64,000 nt of DNA. Origin: Pseudomaricurvus hydrocarbonicus. Lineage in GTDB: Bacteria; Pseudomonadota; Gammaproteobacteria; Pseudomonadales; Cellvibrionaceae. Both the position numbers and the translations under genes were made by a program. Positions 1-9,368 of this stretch are shown piece by piece (position 1 is the stretch's first letter; each line of letters starts with the position of its first letter). The notes below the pieces were generated by a model that had not been told where the DNA came from, did not search any database, and saw only the letters and a program-made list of their open reading frames with translations. The stretch spans positions 372,001-436,000 of the forward strand of contig NZ_JAAONZ010000001.1 of the NCBI RefSeq assembly GCF_011602365.1, in the 5' to 3' direction.

Positions 1-269
1 AACTAGAAGCCGCCGCTTTCCGCCGTCTGCTGCAACATCTGGATAGCCGCAAAGACGTGCAGAACATCGACCTGATGAACCTGGCCGGCTTTTGCCGCAA
101 TTGCCTGAGCAAATGGGTCATGGCCGCCGCCGAGGAAAAAGGCGTCGCGGTGGATTACGATCAGGCCCGTGAGATGGTCTACGGCATGCCCTACAGCGAG
201 TGGAAAGACAAATACCAGCAACCTGCGACACCGGAACAACTGGCCGCGTTTGAAAAAACGCAAAAGTAA
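1..269 (+). CDS. DUF1244 family protein, 5' end outside window
   Basis: The reading frame is open from the left edge (first full codon at base 3) to a TAA at 267-269, so only the C-terminal ~88 residues are visible. They contain the signature of the small DUF1244 family: NIDLMNLAGFCRNCLSKW with its paired cysteines, then YDQAREMVYGMPYSEWK. Family members are about 100 residues, so perhaps 10-15 residues are missing. A GTG at 57 could be misread as a start, but the upstream in-frame codons also fit the family. The biochemical function of the family is not established. The next gene starts 70 bases downstream on the same strand. Confidence 0.85.
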   Translation, partial: LEAAAFRRLLQHLDSRKDVQNIDLMNLAGFCRNCLSKWVMAAAEEKGVAVDYDQAREMVYGMPYSEWKDKYQQPATPEQLAAFEKTQK

Positions 270-339
270 TCCCGCATCGGCGAGTCACTGACTGCTGGAT
301 AACCTCCGTTTCGGGAAACCCAAAACAACAGGGACAACC

Positions 340-1206
340 ATGACCACCGTGCACATAGAGCAGCTGACCCTTTATCCGGTAAAGTCCCTGCGTGGTATTC
401 AGGTGAATGACTGGCCGGTTACCGAAGAGGGTTTACAGTTTGATCGCCACTGGATGCTGGTGATGCCCAACGGGCGCTTCATCACCCAGCGTCAACTGCC
501 GCGGATGAGCTTGATCGATACCGCCATTGACGGGGATCATCTGGTACTCAGTGCCGCCAGTAAAGGCGAGGTAAAACTCCCGCTACAGTACACCCAGACC
601 CTCAACTCGCAACCGGTTTTCTCAGCCACCGTCTGGCGCGACGAGTGCGATGTCGTCGAAGCCGCTGCAGCGGCTTCGGCCTGGCTCAATCAGGCACTGC
701 GACCTCCACAGCCTTTGCGCTTGGTGGCCATGGCCCACGATCATCAACGGGTACAATCTCAACCCGAGCGCTTTGGTGCCAACACACACACCCGCTTTGC
801 AGACGCCGCGCCCTTTCTGGTGGCCAACAACGCCTCGCTGGCGGCACTCAATCACGCCTTAACCGGCAAAGGCATGCAGCCGGTGGACATGCGCCGTTTT
901 CGCCCGAACATTGTATTGTCCGGACTGGAGGCTTTTACGGAACATCAGGTCAGCCAGTTGCAACGAGATGATGGCTTGTGCTTACAGCTGCGCGATCATT
1001 GTGAACGCTGCATCATGACCACCATTGATCCGGACAGTGGCGAGAAATCTGCCGACATGGAACCCTATCACACCCTGGCAAGCCTGAATGCCATGCCCGA
1101 CAATCCCAAAGCCGCCGCCTTTGCGGTCAATGCCACCCTGGAAATTGAGGCCCCATCCCCCCCGGGCATACGCAGGCTGAGCATCGGCGACAGCTTCTCG
1201 TGTTAA
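340..1206 (+). CDS. MOSC domain-containing protein
   Basis: 288 residues. The N-terminus (about 5-120) is a MOSC N-terminal beta-barrel with the typical opening LTLYPVKSLRGI and GLQFDRHWMLV. The MOSC domain follows (about 125-285) with RFRPNIVLSG near 186 and the conserved cysteine region CERC at 221-224. MOSC proteins bind molybdenum cofactor or sulfur carriers; YcbX of E. coli and the mitochondrial mARC proteins reduce N-hydroxylated compounds. Unlike YcbX (about 369 residues), this protein has no C-terminal 2Fe-2S ferredoxin domain, so electrons would have to come from a separate partner. The substrate cannot be read from the sequence. It converges on the M13 peptidase gene. Confidence 0.85.
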   Translation: MTTVHIEQLTLYPVKSLRGIQVNDWPVTEEGLQFDRHWMLVMPNGRFITQRQLPRMSLIDTAIDGDHLVLSAASKGEVKLPLQYTQTLNSQPVFSATVWRDECDVVEAAAAASAWLNQALRPPQPLRLVAMAHDHQRVQSQPERFGANTHTRFADAAPFLVANNASLAALNHALTGKGMQPVDMRRFRPNIVLSGLEAFTEHQVSQLQRDDGLCLQLRDHCERCIMTTIDPDSGEKSADMEPYHTLASLNAMPDNPKAAAFAVNATLEIEAPSPPGIRRLSIGDSFSC

Positions 1207-1347
1207 ACCACGCAGTTTCTTGTTTAGCTCTGCTGCGGTGTTGCACTTGCCTGTTTCTGTCATCGGTTTAATTGTTGTCTGAAAGTGTTTCTGTTGCAGA
1301 GTGACTTTCATCCACGTCGTGCATGCCAAGCGCTGGCCACAGCCCCG

Positions 1348-3471
1348 TCACCAAATATGCACACGCTGACCTGGCGGCAAATACAATGTGTTTTGGTCCG
1401 TCACGGAAAAGGCATCATACCAGGCGTCCATGTTGCGCATTACCCCATTGACCCGGTACTTCGCCGGGCTGTGCGGATTTGACACGACCATTTGTCTGAG
1501 TGATTCCTGAGTCATCTTCGAGCGCCACACTTGCGCCCAGCCAAAGAAAAAACGCTGATCGCCACTCCAGCCATCCAGCACCGGCGCCTTGCCATCCTGC
1601 TCTTGCGCCACAAAGTTACGGTAAGCGGTATAGGCCAATGTAAGTCCGCCCAGGTCGCCAATATTTTCTCCCAAGGTTAACTGGCCGCTCAGACGCAAAC
1701 CTTCCAGCGGCTCATATTGACTGTACTGTTTAACCAATACCTGAGCGCGTTCTTCAAAGCGTTTGCGGGCCTCGGGCGTCCACCAGTTACGCAGCACACC
1801 CTGACCATCGGACAGGCTGCCCTGATCATCAAAACCGTGCCCCATTTCATGCCCGATAACGCCACCGATGGCCGCAAAATTCACCGCCGGGTCGGCGTTC
1901 ACATCAAAGAACGGTGGCTGCAGTATCGCGGCGGGAAAGACAATTTCATTGCGGCTGGATGAGTAGTAGGCGTTAATCTCCTGTGGGTTCATCATCCATT
2001 CCCACTGGCGCCGGGGCTCATCCAGTTTGGACCGACTGTCGGCCCAGTACCACGCTTGCAATCGCTGTACATTGCCGACCAGGTCGTTTGCTTTAATCAC
2101 CAGTTGGCTAAAGTCACGCCACTGATCGGGATAACCCACTTTCACCCCAAAGCTGTCCAGCTTTTTAAACGCTTCCGCTTGAGTCTGCTCATCCATCCAG
2201 GGCGAGTGTTGGATGCGTTGACGAAACGCTTCGCGAATATAGTGGATATAATGCTCCATGCTGGCTTTTTTCTGCGCCGGAAAATAGCGTTCGACGTATA
2301 ACTGACCCATCAACTCGCCCAGATAATCATTGGTGATGGACTGAGCACGCAACTCACGGGGACGCCTTTCAGCAATGCCTCCCAAGGTGCGGGAATAAAA
2401 ATCAAAATTGGCCTGGGCGTACTCTTCGGACAGCAACGGCGCATAATTATCAATCAGATGAAACGCTAAATAGGATTGCAACACATTCACGGCAGTTTCG
2501 CCGACCAGAGACGCGATCCCCTGCACCGCGGTATTGGTATTGACCACCAGTCGCTGGGCCTGACTTACCCCCTTCTGTTCCATAAACGCCCGCCACTCAA
2601 ACCCGGGCGCGTAATCCATCAATTCAGCCTGATTCATCGGCGCGTAATTTTTGAGGCGATCGCGCTGTTGTTCCGGGGTCCAATGCAGCTTGGCGATGGC
2701 TGTTTCAAACGCCAGAATCTGATCAGCTCGCACCGACACCTGATCGATACCGGCTCGCGCCAGGGTGCCCTTGATCAGCGCCACATAGTGTTGACGCACG
2801 CTCGCGTAGGGTTCGCCCTCATCCAGATAATAAAGTCGGTCCGGAAGTCCCAAACCGCTCTGGCCAATCAGCAAGGCATAGTGATCGGGGTGCTTGTCAT
2901 CCAGACCAATCCCCACCCCCACGGGAGAGTGCTGCATGGGTTGAGCCATCAAACGGGCAATCTGCTCATGAGTGGTGGTCTTCCACACCGCATCCAGTTG
3001 CTTTTGAATCGGTGCCAATCCCAGTGTTTCGATCCGCTCGACGTCCATATAGCTCTTGTAGAGTCCCTGAATCTGACGGCCACCGGCCTCTTCACCCGCA
3101 CCGCCGTCCAGCACATCATCAAGCAGGGTGCGAATTTGCGCTTCCGTGCGCAAATAGACCTCAACAAAAGCGTCTATCCGGGAAAAGCCCTGGGGTATCT
3201 GAGCAGCTTTCAGCCAGCCCTCATTGACGAAACGATAGAAATCGTCCCCTGCCCCCAACGTCTGGGAAAAGTACTGAGTTTCTACCCCCCAATCCCCCAG
3301 CATCGGCCGGGTGTCGAGCTCAGGAGTCGTCTCCTGCGAGTGCACGAACCCGCCAAGCATCAGCATACACAGCCCTCCCGAAACCGAAAGCGCCCGCCGG
3401 ACGATTCGCTTGCGCAGAACCTGAGTCCGTGCCACTCCCCACGGTGCGAGACCTTGTGCCAACTTGCTCAT
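1348..3471 (-). CDS. M13 family zinc metallopeptidase (PepO/neprilysin-like), secreted
   Basis: About 707 residues. The start is set at the ATG at 3471 because AGGAGG lies 7 bases upstream; the in-frame ATG ten codons earlier has no ribosome site. An N-terminal arginine-rich stretch and a hydrophobic segment ending near VHS-QE (about residue 45) look like a signal peptide, so a periplasmic or envelope location is likely. Zinc ligands are HEMGH at 541-545 and the Glu of GENIGDLGG at about 602, with the partner Asp at 606. NAYYSSSRNEIVFPAAIL and the C-terminal tryptophan are also typical. Family members cleave oligopeptides of up to a few dozen residues. The gene stands alone, divergent from the YdiJ-like dehydrogenase. 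Confidence 0.92.
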   Translation of the reverse strand: MSKLAQGLAPWGVARTQVLRKRIVRRALSVSGGLCMLMLGGFVHSQETTPELDTRPMLGDWGVETQYFSQTLGAGDDFYRFVNEGWLKAAQIPQGFSRIDAFVEVYLRTEAQIRTLLDDVLDGGAGEEAGGRQIQGLYKSYMDVERIETLGLAPIQKQLDAVWKTTTHEQIARLMAQPMQHSPVGVGIGLDDKHPDHYALLIGQSGLGLPDRLYYLDEGEPYASVRQHYVALIKGTLARAGIDQVSVRADQILAFETAIAKLHWTPEQQRDRLKNYAPMNQAELMDYAPGFEWRAFMEQKGVSQAQRLVVNTNTAVQGIASLVGETAVNVLQSYLAFHLIDNYAPLLSEEYAQANFDFYSRTLGGIAERRPRELRAQSITNDYLGELMGQLYVERYFPAQKKASMEHYIHYIREAFRQRIQHSPWMDEQTQAEAFKKLDSFGVKVGYPDQWRDFSQLVIKANDLVGNVQRLQAWYWADSRSKLDEPRRQWEWMMNPQEINAYYSSSRNEIVFPAAILQPPFFDVNADPAVNFAAIGGVIGHEMGHGFDDQGSLSDGQGVLRNWWTPEARKRFEERAQVLVKQYSQYEPLEGLRLSGQLTLGENIGDLGGLTLAYTAYRNFVAQEQDGKAPVLDGWSGDQRFFFGWAQVWRSKMTQESLRQMVVSNPHSPAKYRVNGVMRNMDAWYDAFSVTDQNTLYLPPGQRVHIW

Positions 3472-3859
3472 TGTGACCTCCTCTTGATTCTCTGTGCACA
3501 TTCATAACAGTCATTTGCGGATATTGCGGGGCTGTCCCTGTCCTATTCCGGGCCAGGGTTGACTTGCTGAAACAGGAAAGCCAATTAATTCCGACACCAG
3601 GCCTGATCATGGCAGGTTCAGCTGTAATCATCCACATTGGGCCTGATGGTGTCGACTTGTGCCATTTTCGCTTCAACTGGCTTCAGTTTGACCACCGTGA
3701 GTACAGATCGCGCCAACCCCGCAGCCTGACAACACGGTCATTCGGCATCAAGATCACCCTGGCTCCGGCAAGATCCCCACCGCGGCTGCAAGTTCACCAT
3801 AGCACCAGCGGCCCTGAATCGGTAAAATGCACGCCCCAAGTCTCAACTGATGTCGATCT
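3472..3859. other. Intergenic region between divergent genes
   Basis: About 390 bases separate the M13 peptidase (leftward) from the YdiJ-like gene (rightward). Apart from the AGGAGG ribosome site of the peptidase I see no convincing gene, RNA or symmetric operator. It should carry both promoters, but no clear -35/-10 pair stands out. Confidence 0.5.
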
Positions 3860-6800
3860 ATGCTTCCCAGTATTCGCGAAACTTCTCCGGTTCAAGCCCA
3901 ATATCTGGCTTTTATCGAAGCCCTGAAAGCCTGTGGTTTTGAAGGCGACCTGAACCCCGATTACGCCAACCGCACGGTCCTGTCTACTGACAACTCCATC
4001 TACCAGGTGCTGCCACAAGGGGTCATCTACCCCAAAAATGCCACCGATCTGGTGAGAGTCACCGAGCTGAGCAACCTCAAGCAGTTTCGCGATATCGTCC
4101 TCAGTCCCCGCGGGGGTGGTACGGGCACCAATGGGCAGTCACTCACCGACGGTCTGGTGGTCGACATCTCCCGGCACATGAACAAAATTCTGGAAATCAA
4201 TCCCCAAGAGCGCTGGGTCAAGGTCCAGGCGGGTGCGGTCAAAGACCAGCTCAATGCCGCCCTGAAGCCCTACGGCTTGTTTTTCGCGCCCGAGTTATCC
4301 ACCAGTAACCGCGCCACCATTGGCGGCATGATCAATACGGATGCCTCCGGTCAGGGTTCCTGCATGTACGGCAAGACCCGCGATCACGTACTGTCCCTGA
4401 GCACCGTATTTCTGGACGGCTGCGAGTGGACCTCGCACCCGCTGGATGAGCAGGATTTCAACGCGGTCAGTGAACGGCAGGATCGCGTCGGTGAATTGCA
4501 CCGCGTGGTGAACAGCATCCATCAGGAACATCACGCCGCCATTGAAGCCAAGTTTCCCAAGCTCAACCGCTGCCTCACCGGTTACGATCTGGCTCACATC
4601 CGCAGCGAAGACGGCAAATTTGATCTCAACAGTGTGCTGTGTGGCAGCGAGGGCACCCTCGGCTTTATTACCGAGGCCAAATTAAACCTGCTCAAGATCC
4701 CCAAACACTCGGCCCTCATTAACGTCAAATATGAGAATTTCAATGCCGCGCTGCGCGATGCCACGCAATTGATGAAAGCGGGCCCCACCTCTATTGAGAC
4801 GGTAGACTCCAAAGTTCTCAATCTGGCCATGGGCGACATCGTCTGGGACAGCGTGGCCGAGTTTTTCCCGCCGACCGCCGGCAAAACCATTCAGGGCATC
4901 AATCTGGTGGAGTTCACCGCCGATGACGAAGACACCCTGAAAGCCAGCCTCAAAGTGTTAACCGATCAACTCGATGAACGGGCTGATGACGAGAGCTCAC
5001 CCAGCATCGGATATTCTGTGGCCTGGGGCCCCGACGCCGTGTCCAAAGTCTGGGGCATGCGCAAGAAGTCCGTCGGCCTGCTGGGCAATGCCAAGGGCGA
5101 AGCCCGGCCGATTCCTTTCGTCGAGGACACCGCCGTGCCTCCGGAAAATCTCGCAGATTACATCATGGAGTTCCGCGACCTGCTCGATAGCCACAACTTG
5201 GCCTATGGCATGTTTGGTCATGTCGATGCCGGCGTGCTGCATGTACGCCCCGCCATTGACATGAAAGACCCCGAACAGGAAAAACTGGTGCGGGTCATTT
5301 CCGATAAAGTGGCCGCGCTGACCCAGAAATACAATGGCTTACTTTGGGGCGAACACGGCAAAGGGGTGCGTTCGGAATACGCCCCGGATTTCTTTGGTGA
5401 CCTCTACCCCCAGCTGCAACGCATCAAAGCCACCTGCGATCCTCGCAACCAGCTCAACCCCGGCAAGATTGCGACGCCGCACGAGTACATCAAACTGGCC
5501 AAAGTCGACGAGGTTGTGACTCGCGGTCAGGAGGATCGAAAAATCCCGGTTCAGGTGTGGGAAGGTTACAGCGAAGGTATGCACTGTAATGGCAACGGCG
5601 CCTGCTTTAACTGGGACCCGAACGACGCCATGTGCCCCTCCTGGAAAGGCACCCGCGAGCGCATCCATTCGCCCAAAGGCCGCGCCTCGCTGATTCGTGA
5701 ATGGCTCAAGCAACTCAGCGAAAGGGGCATCGACCCGCTGCAGGAAAGCGTCCACGTCAAACAGCAGTCGTTTATCGGCACGTTTTATCAACGGGCCAAA
5801 AACACCCTCGCCCGACGCAACGGCGAGTACGATTTTTCCAACGAAGTGATGGAGTCCATGGCCGGTTGCCTGGCCTGTAAATCCTGTGTTGGCCAGTGCC
5901 CGGTGAAGGTAGACGTCCCCTCGTTCCGCAGTAAATTTTTGGAACTCTACTACAGCCGTTACCTGCGCCCGCTGAAAGATTATTTCATCGGCGGCCTGGA
6001 ATTCATGGTGCCAACCCTGGCCCGGGTTCCCTGGCTCTACAACAGCCTCATGAAGCCGGTGATCTTTCAAAAAGTACTGGCCAGAGTAGCGGGCATGGTG
6101 GACAGTCCCCTGCTCACCGGTATGGACCTGGAAACTCAGCTGCAACAACTGGGGCTGCGCTACGCCGTGGCGGAAAACATTCGCGAATTGAGTGCCGACG
6201 ACAAGCAGCGGGCAGTCATCGTGGTTCAGGATGCCTTCACCAGCTACTTTGAAACCCAGGTCGTGGTGGACAGCTTAAAACTGTTAAAGTCCCTGGGCTT
6301 TATCCCGCTGCTCGCCCCCTTCAAACCCAATGGTAAACCTTTGCACGTGCACGGTTTTTTGAAAGCGTTTGAAAATACCGCCAGCAACACTGCGGAGTTC
6401 CTCAATACATTAAGCAATACCGGCATTCCGCTCATTGGGCTCGAACCCTCCATGACACTCGCCTACCGCAGCGAGTATCAAAAGGTGCTCGGCGACGAAG
6501 CTCCGGATGTGCAATTACTGCAGGAATGGCTGGCACAGCAAACCGCACAACTTGACGCACACAGGGAAATTTTTGCGCCGGGAGAATTTAAACTGCTGGC
6601 GCACTGCACCGAAAAAACCAACGCGGCGGCCTCCATGAAAGACTGGAGCACGGTCTTCAACCGCCTGGGGCAAACACTGGGCATGGTGGATGTGGGTTGT
6701 TGTGGTATGGCCGGCACTTACGGCCATGAAGCCCAAAACTACGAGACGTCTAAACGCATCTACGAGCAATCCTGGTCCAAAGCCGTCAACGCCGCCGACA

Positions 6801-6925
6801 ATAAAGGCAAGCTGATGGCCACCGGTTACTCCTGTCGCAGCCAGGCCAAACGTCTGGACGACATGCACTTGCCGCATCCCCTGCAGGTATTACTGAAACA
6901 GCAACACTTACAGCCACAGAGTTAG
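3860..6925 (+). CDS. ydiJ: YdiJ-like FAD/4Fe-4S dehydrogenase (D-2-hydroxyacid type)
   Basis: 1021 residues, collinear with E. coli YdiJ (about 1018 residues). The N-terminal half is a PCMH-type FAD domain with PRGGGTGTNGQS near residue 86, followed by the FAD-linked oxidase C-terminal domain (VETVDSKVLN; FGHVDAGVLHVRPAID; LLWGEHGKG). The C-terminal half carries a ferredoxin-like motif GCLACKSCVGQCPVKVDVP near 672 and a cysteine-rich CCG domain (VGCCGMAGTYGHE) typical of lactate/glycolate oxidase Fe-S subunits. YdiJ-type enzymes oxidise D-2-hydroxyacids; D-2-hydroxyglutarate is the proposed substrate in E. coli, and D-lactate dehydrogenase is the common generic label. It has no signal peptide and is probably peripheral to the inner membrane. 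The start MLPSIRE matches the MIPQISQ start of E. coli YdiJ. Confidence 0.93.
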   Translation: MLPSIRETSPVQAQYLAFIEALKACGFEGDLNPDYANRTVLSTDNSIYQVLPQGVIYPKNATDLVRVTELSNLKQFRDIVLSPRGGGTGTNGQSLTDGLVVDISRHMNKILEINPQERWVKVQAGAVKDQLNAALKPYGLFFAPELSTSNRATIGGMINTDASGQGSCMYGKTRDHVLSLSTVFLDGCEWTSHPLDEQDFNAVSERQDRVGELHRVVNSIHQEHHAAIEAKFPKLNRCLTGYDLAHIRSEDGKFDLNSVLCGSEGTLGFITEAKLNLLKIPKHSALINVKYENFNAALRDATQLMKAGPTSIETVDSKVLNLAMGDIVWDSVAEFFPPTAGKTIQGINLVEFTADDEDTLKASLKVLTDQLDERADDESSPSIGYSVAWGPDAVSKVWGMRKKSVGLLGNAKGEARPIPFVEDTAVPPENLADYIMEFRDLLDSHNLAYGMFGHVDAGVLHVRPAIDMKDPEQEKLVRVISDKVAALTQKYNGLLWGEHGKGVRSEYAPDFFGDLYPQLQRIKATCDPRNQLNPGKIATPHEYIKLAKVDEVVTRGQEDRKIPVQVWEGYSEGMHCNGNGACFNWDPNDAMCPSWKGTRERIHSPKGRASLIREWLKQLSERGIDPLQESVHVKQQSFIGTFYQRAKNTLARRNGEYDFSNEVMESMAGCLACKSCVGQCPVKVDVPSFRSKFLELYYSRYLRPLKDYFIGGLEFMVPTLARVPWLYNSLMKPVIFQKVLARVAGMVDSPLLTGMDLETQLQQLGLRYAVAENIRELSADDKQRAVIVVQDAFTSYFETQVVVDSLKLLKSLGFIPLLAPFKPNGKPLHVHGFLKAFENTASNTAEFLNTLSNTGIPLIGLEPSMTLAYRSEYQKVLGDEAPDVQLLQEWLAQQTAQLDAHREIFAPGEFKLLAHCTEKTNAAASMKDWSTVFNRLGQTLGMVDVGCCGMAGTYGHEAQNYETSKRIYEQSWSKAVNAADNKGKLMATGYSCRSQAKRLDDMHLPHPLQVLLKQQHLQPQS

Positions 6926-7492
6926 GTTGGCGTTAGACTCACATTTAACGTGAGCGATACCGTTGATCCCGTCGCCTTCAGTATTGATCAGTCGCTGGCA
7001 GCTATACGCGCCAGCCGGCTGACATTTCTCACGCCCGCACTGCCAACCCGCTTACTCTCTTCACTCTATTTTGATAACCCTCTCAAGCGCCGAGTATCCA
7101 CCGTTTTGATGAATTTTTCGGTAACCTCTATCACCTCCATGCCGAACAAGAGCCCGAAAACGGAGACGACCCCAAGCCCCCGGAGTTGCGTAGAAAATAC
7201 GGCCCCCGTGGGGTTGTTCACTCGCTCGCTGATGGCAAAACTGAAGACACAGCCCGCCGACCCAAAAACGCATGGAAAGCGTGGATGATGTGATGGCAAC
7301 GCTGCAATTACCTGCCGGGACGCCTTAATGACTGGCTGCTGATGGTAGTCGTCGAGGCAGTCACTGCCCGGCAACATATCGGCAACATTTCGCTAAAAAC
7401 GGCAACAGTAGGGAGTGTATCGGTGATTAATGACCGCCTGGAGCCTGTTGCTATCACCGCAGGGGTAATGCAGGTAGCAAATCAACCACCGG
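6926..7492. other. Intergenic region, possible decayed gene
   Basis: About 570 bases with no intact gene I can support. A GTG-initiated frame from 6950 runs to 7288. From about 7108 a second frame (to a TGA at 7291) reads as a more ordinary hydrophilic protein, and the same frame stays open from 7294 past 7490. This pattern could be a frameshifted, decayed coding sequence, but I recognise no family in either frame. A short inverted repeat CTCAC-N7-GTGAG at about 6938-6954 follows the YdiJ-like gene and has no T-run. Confidence 0.3.
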
Positions 7493-9163
7493 CTAACGGC
7501 CGAAGCCTTGTTTTTTGTGCCGACAGGCCAACACCAGCGCCCAAAACTCGGAGAAGTCATTGACCACCACGTCCGGCTTGTGCGGGTAGCGGGCACTGCC
7601 CGGGAAGATGGTGTTTAACCAGGGCTGGTCCCACTGCGCACCGTTAAAAAAGACACTGGTGACGCCTGCGGTTTTGGCAGCAATGGTATCGGTGGTGCTG
7701 TCACCCACATACCAGACGTCTTCAGCCAGCGGCATATCAAACATGTCCACCGCCTTTTGCAATTGATCGGTATGAGGCTTGCGCTTCTCGGTATCGTCAC
7801 CGCAGATCGACACCTGGAAAAAACCGGACCAGTCTTCACCGTTAACATTGGCCAGTTCGGCGATGAAAAATTCGCGGTCGCGATTGGTAATCACCCCCAC
7901 CGGCATACCGATATCCAGCAACCCCTGTAAAACATAGCGGACTCTGGACTCAAACGGTAAAGCGGTACCGTAATATTTGCGGTAGTGACGGGTGAAATGC
8001 CCGTGGGCAACGCGCTTGGCCGCGTCGTCTTCGCCAAACAGCACCTCAAAAATATCGGTGCGGGAGATTTTCCGGTCGGCTTTGATTTTGGGGTGCAGCT
8101 GCTTGTACTGTCGCACGTGAGTCACCAGCTTCATGTCTTCCGGCGATTTGGCGTTATCCTCCGTCACCAGTCGCTGCATTAACTCCAGCTCTTCAAATTC
8201 GGCCAACATATCGTCAACCGCGTGGTACATGGCGTCCAGGGTATCCACGAGAGTCGCGTGCCAATCAAACAGGATCAGCGACGGCGGCCGTAACTGAGCC
8301 ACGGACGGGTGCCAGTCGGGTTCAATGTGTGGCTCTGGTGGTTCGCGGGGCGGCTGTCGGGAAGGTCGCTGCTGAAGCGCACCCAGAGTCTCAAACAGGT
8401 CGAGCAACTGATCAAAATCGTCAACAATGGCATTGGGCTCGTAATGCATCTGGTGATCGACAAACGCCCCTTTAAACCACGCCTCGTCCCACAGGGCACC
8501 GTTGTAGAAGACCGAGGGCACTGCCGCACGCCGTGCGGTCAGCATGTCACTCTGGCTGTCGCCCACGTACCAGACATCTTCGTGGTTCTTGATTCCCACC
8601 CGGGCCATGGCTTCTATCAACATACCGGCAGCGGGCTTATAGTGCCCGGTTTCGTTGCCACACAAAATCACTTCAAATAGAGACTGCCAGCGCCCCCCGT
8701 CTACCCTCTCCAGCTCTTTATCAAGAAACTCCCGGCTGCGATTGGTGGCGATCCCCAGTTGAATCCCACTGGCTTTGAGGCAGCACAGGTACTCGTAAAT
8801 CCCTGCCTGAAACGGTTTCACCTTGCCAAAAAACTGACGGTAGTTTTCGTTATACGCCTGATGTGCCGTGTTTTTGGCCTGTTCATCATCACCAAACAGG
8901 ACATCAAAAATGTCCGTCCGGGAAATACGCCGTTCCGCCAGAATCTTGGGGTGCAGGTGACGAAAAACCCTGACGTAACGCAGCAATTTCTCATCGTCAA
9001 TGTTGCGGGTTTCCATTTCCCGGCTCATAGAGGGAACCAGGTCGAGGTCTTCCAACTGGTCCAGCAGTACCTCTACCGCTTGATACATTGCATCCAGCGT
9101 ATTGACCAGGGTACCGTGCCAATCAAATAAAATTAACTTGGGAAAAGAGAGTTTTTCGCTCAT
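7493..9163 (-). CDS. Tandem-duplicated HAD-superfamily protein
   Basis: 556 residues made of two full HAD domains (about 8-255 and 295-545), joined by a proline-rich linker (about 263-295). Both halves show all four HAD motifs: motif I FDWHGT (D14) and FDWHAT (D300); motif II Thr in ATNRS (T140) and ITNRD (T426); motif III Lys in YKP (K176) and RKP (K462); motif IV GDSQSD (D202/D206) and GDSTTD (D488/D492). The halves also share SRTDIF and DVWYVGDS, so this is an internal duplication rather than fusion of unrelated domains. In both motif I copies the usual second Asp (general acid/base) is His. The fold and nucleophile are clear; the substrate is unknown. Start ATG has GAGG just upstream. Its right neighbour is nhaA, 205 bases away. 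Confidence 0.88.
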   Translation of the reverse strand: MSEKLSFPKLILFDWHGTLVNTLDAMYQAVEVLLDQLEDLDLVPSMSREMETRNIDDEKLLRYVRVFRHLHPKILAERRISRTDIFDVLFGDDEQAKNTAHQAYNENYRQFFGKVKPFQAGIYEYLCCLKASGIQLGIATNRSREFLDKELERVDGGRWQSLFEVILCGNETGHYKPAAGMLIEAMARVGIKNHEDVWYVGDSQSDMLTARRAAVPSVFYNGALWDEAWFKGAFVDHQMHYEPNAIVDDFDQLLDLFETLGALQQRPSRQPPREPPEPHIEPDWHPSVAQLRPPSLILFDWHATLVDTLDAMYHAVDDMLAEFEELELMQRLVTEDNAKSPEDMKLVTHVRQYKQLHPKIKADRKISRTDIFEVLFGEDDAAKRVAHGHFTRHYRKYYGTALPFESRVRYVLQGLLDIGMPVGVITNRDREFFIAELANVNGEDWSGFFQVSICGDDTEKRKPHTDQLQKAVDMFDMPLAEDVWYVGDSTTDTIAAKTAGVTSVFFNGAQWDQPWLNTIFPGSARYPHKPDVVVNDFSEFWALVLACRHKKQGFGR

Positions 9164-9368
9164 CGCCTCACCCTGTGATTACGCAACGTTTATGGGAATA
9201 ACCCCATACGGTAAGACTAGCAGAGGCTGGAAGCGGGAGGCCACCCCAGGGTGATGTCTCATGCTGGGCGTACCTTAGCAGAAGCAGGAATGAGTACGGC
9301 AGCAGCCACGCTGGCGCTGTCAACTGATTGCCGACAACGCCGATAATACTGGCACCAGGCTGGGCCTA

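Noticed and set aside
2476-3507. A 343-residue open frame on the plus strand inside the M13 peptidase gene
   Set aside because: It is antisense to a clear full-length metallopeptidase and its composition (His/Gln/Arg rich) is that of a shadow frame.
5339-6148. A 269-residue minus-strand frame inside the YdiJ-like gene
   Set aside because: Antisense shadow of a strongly conserved dehydrogenase; no recognisable domain.
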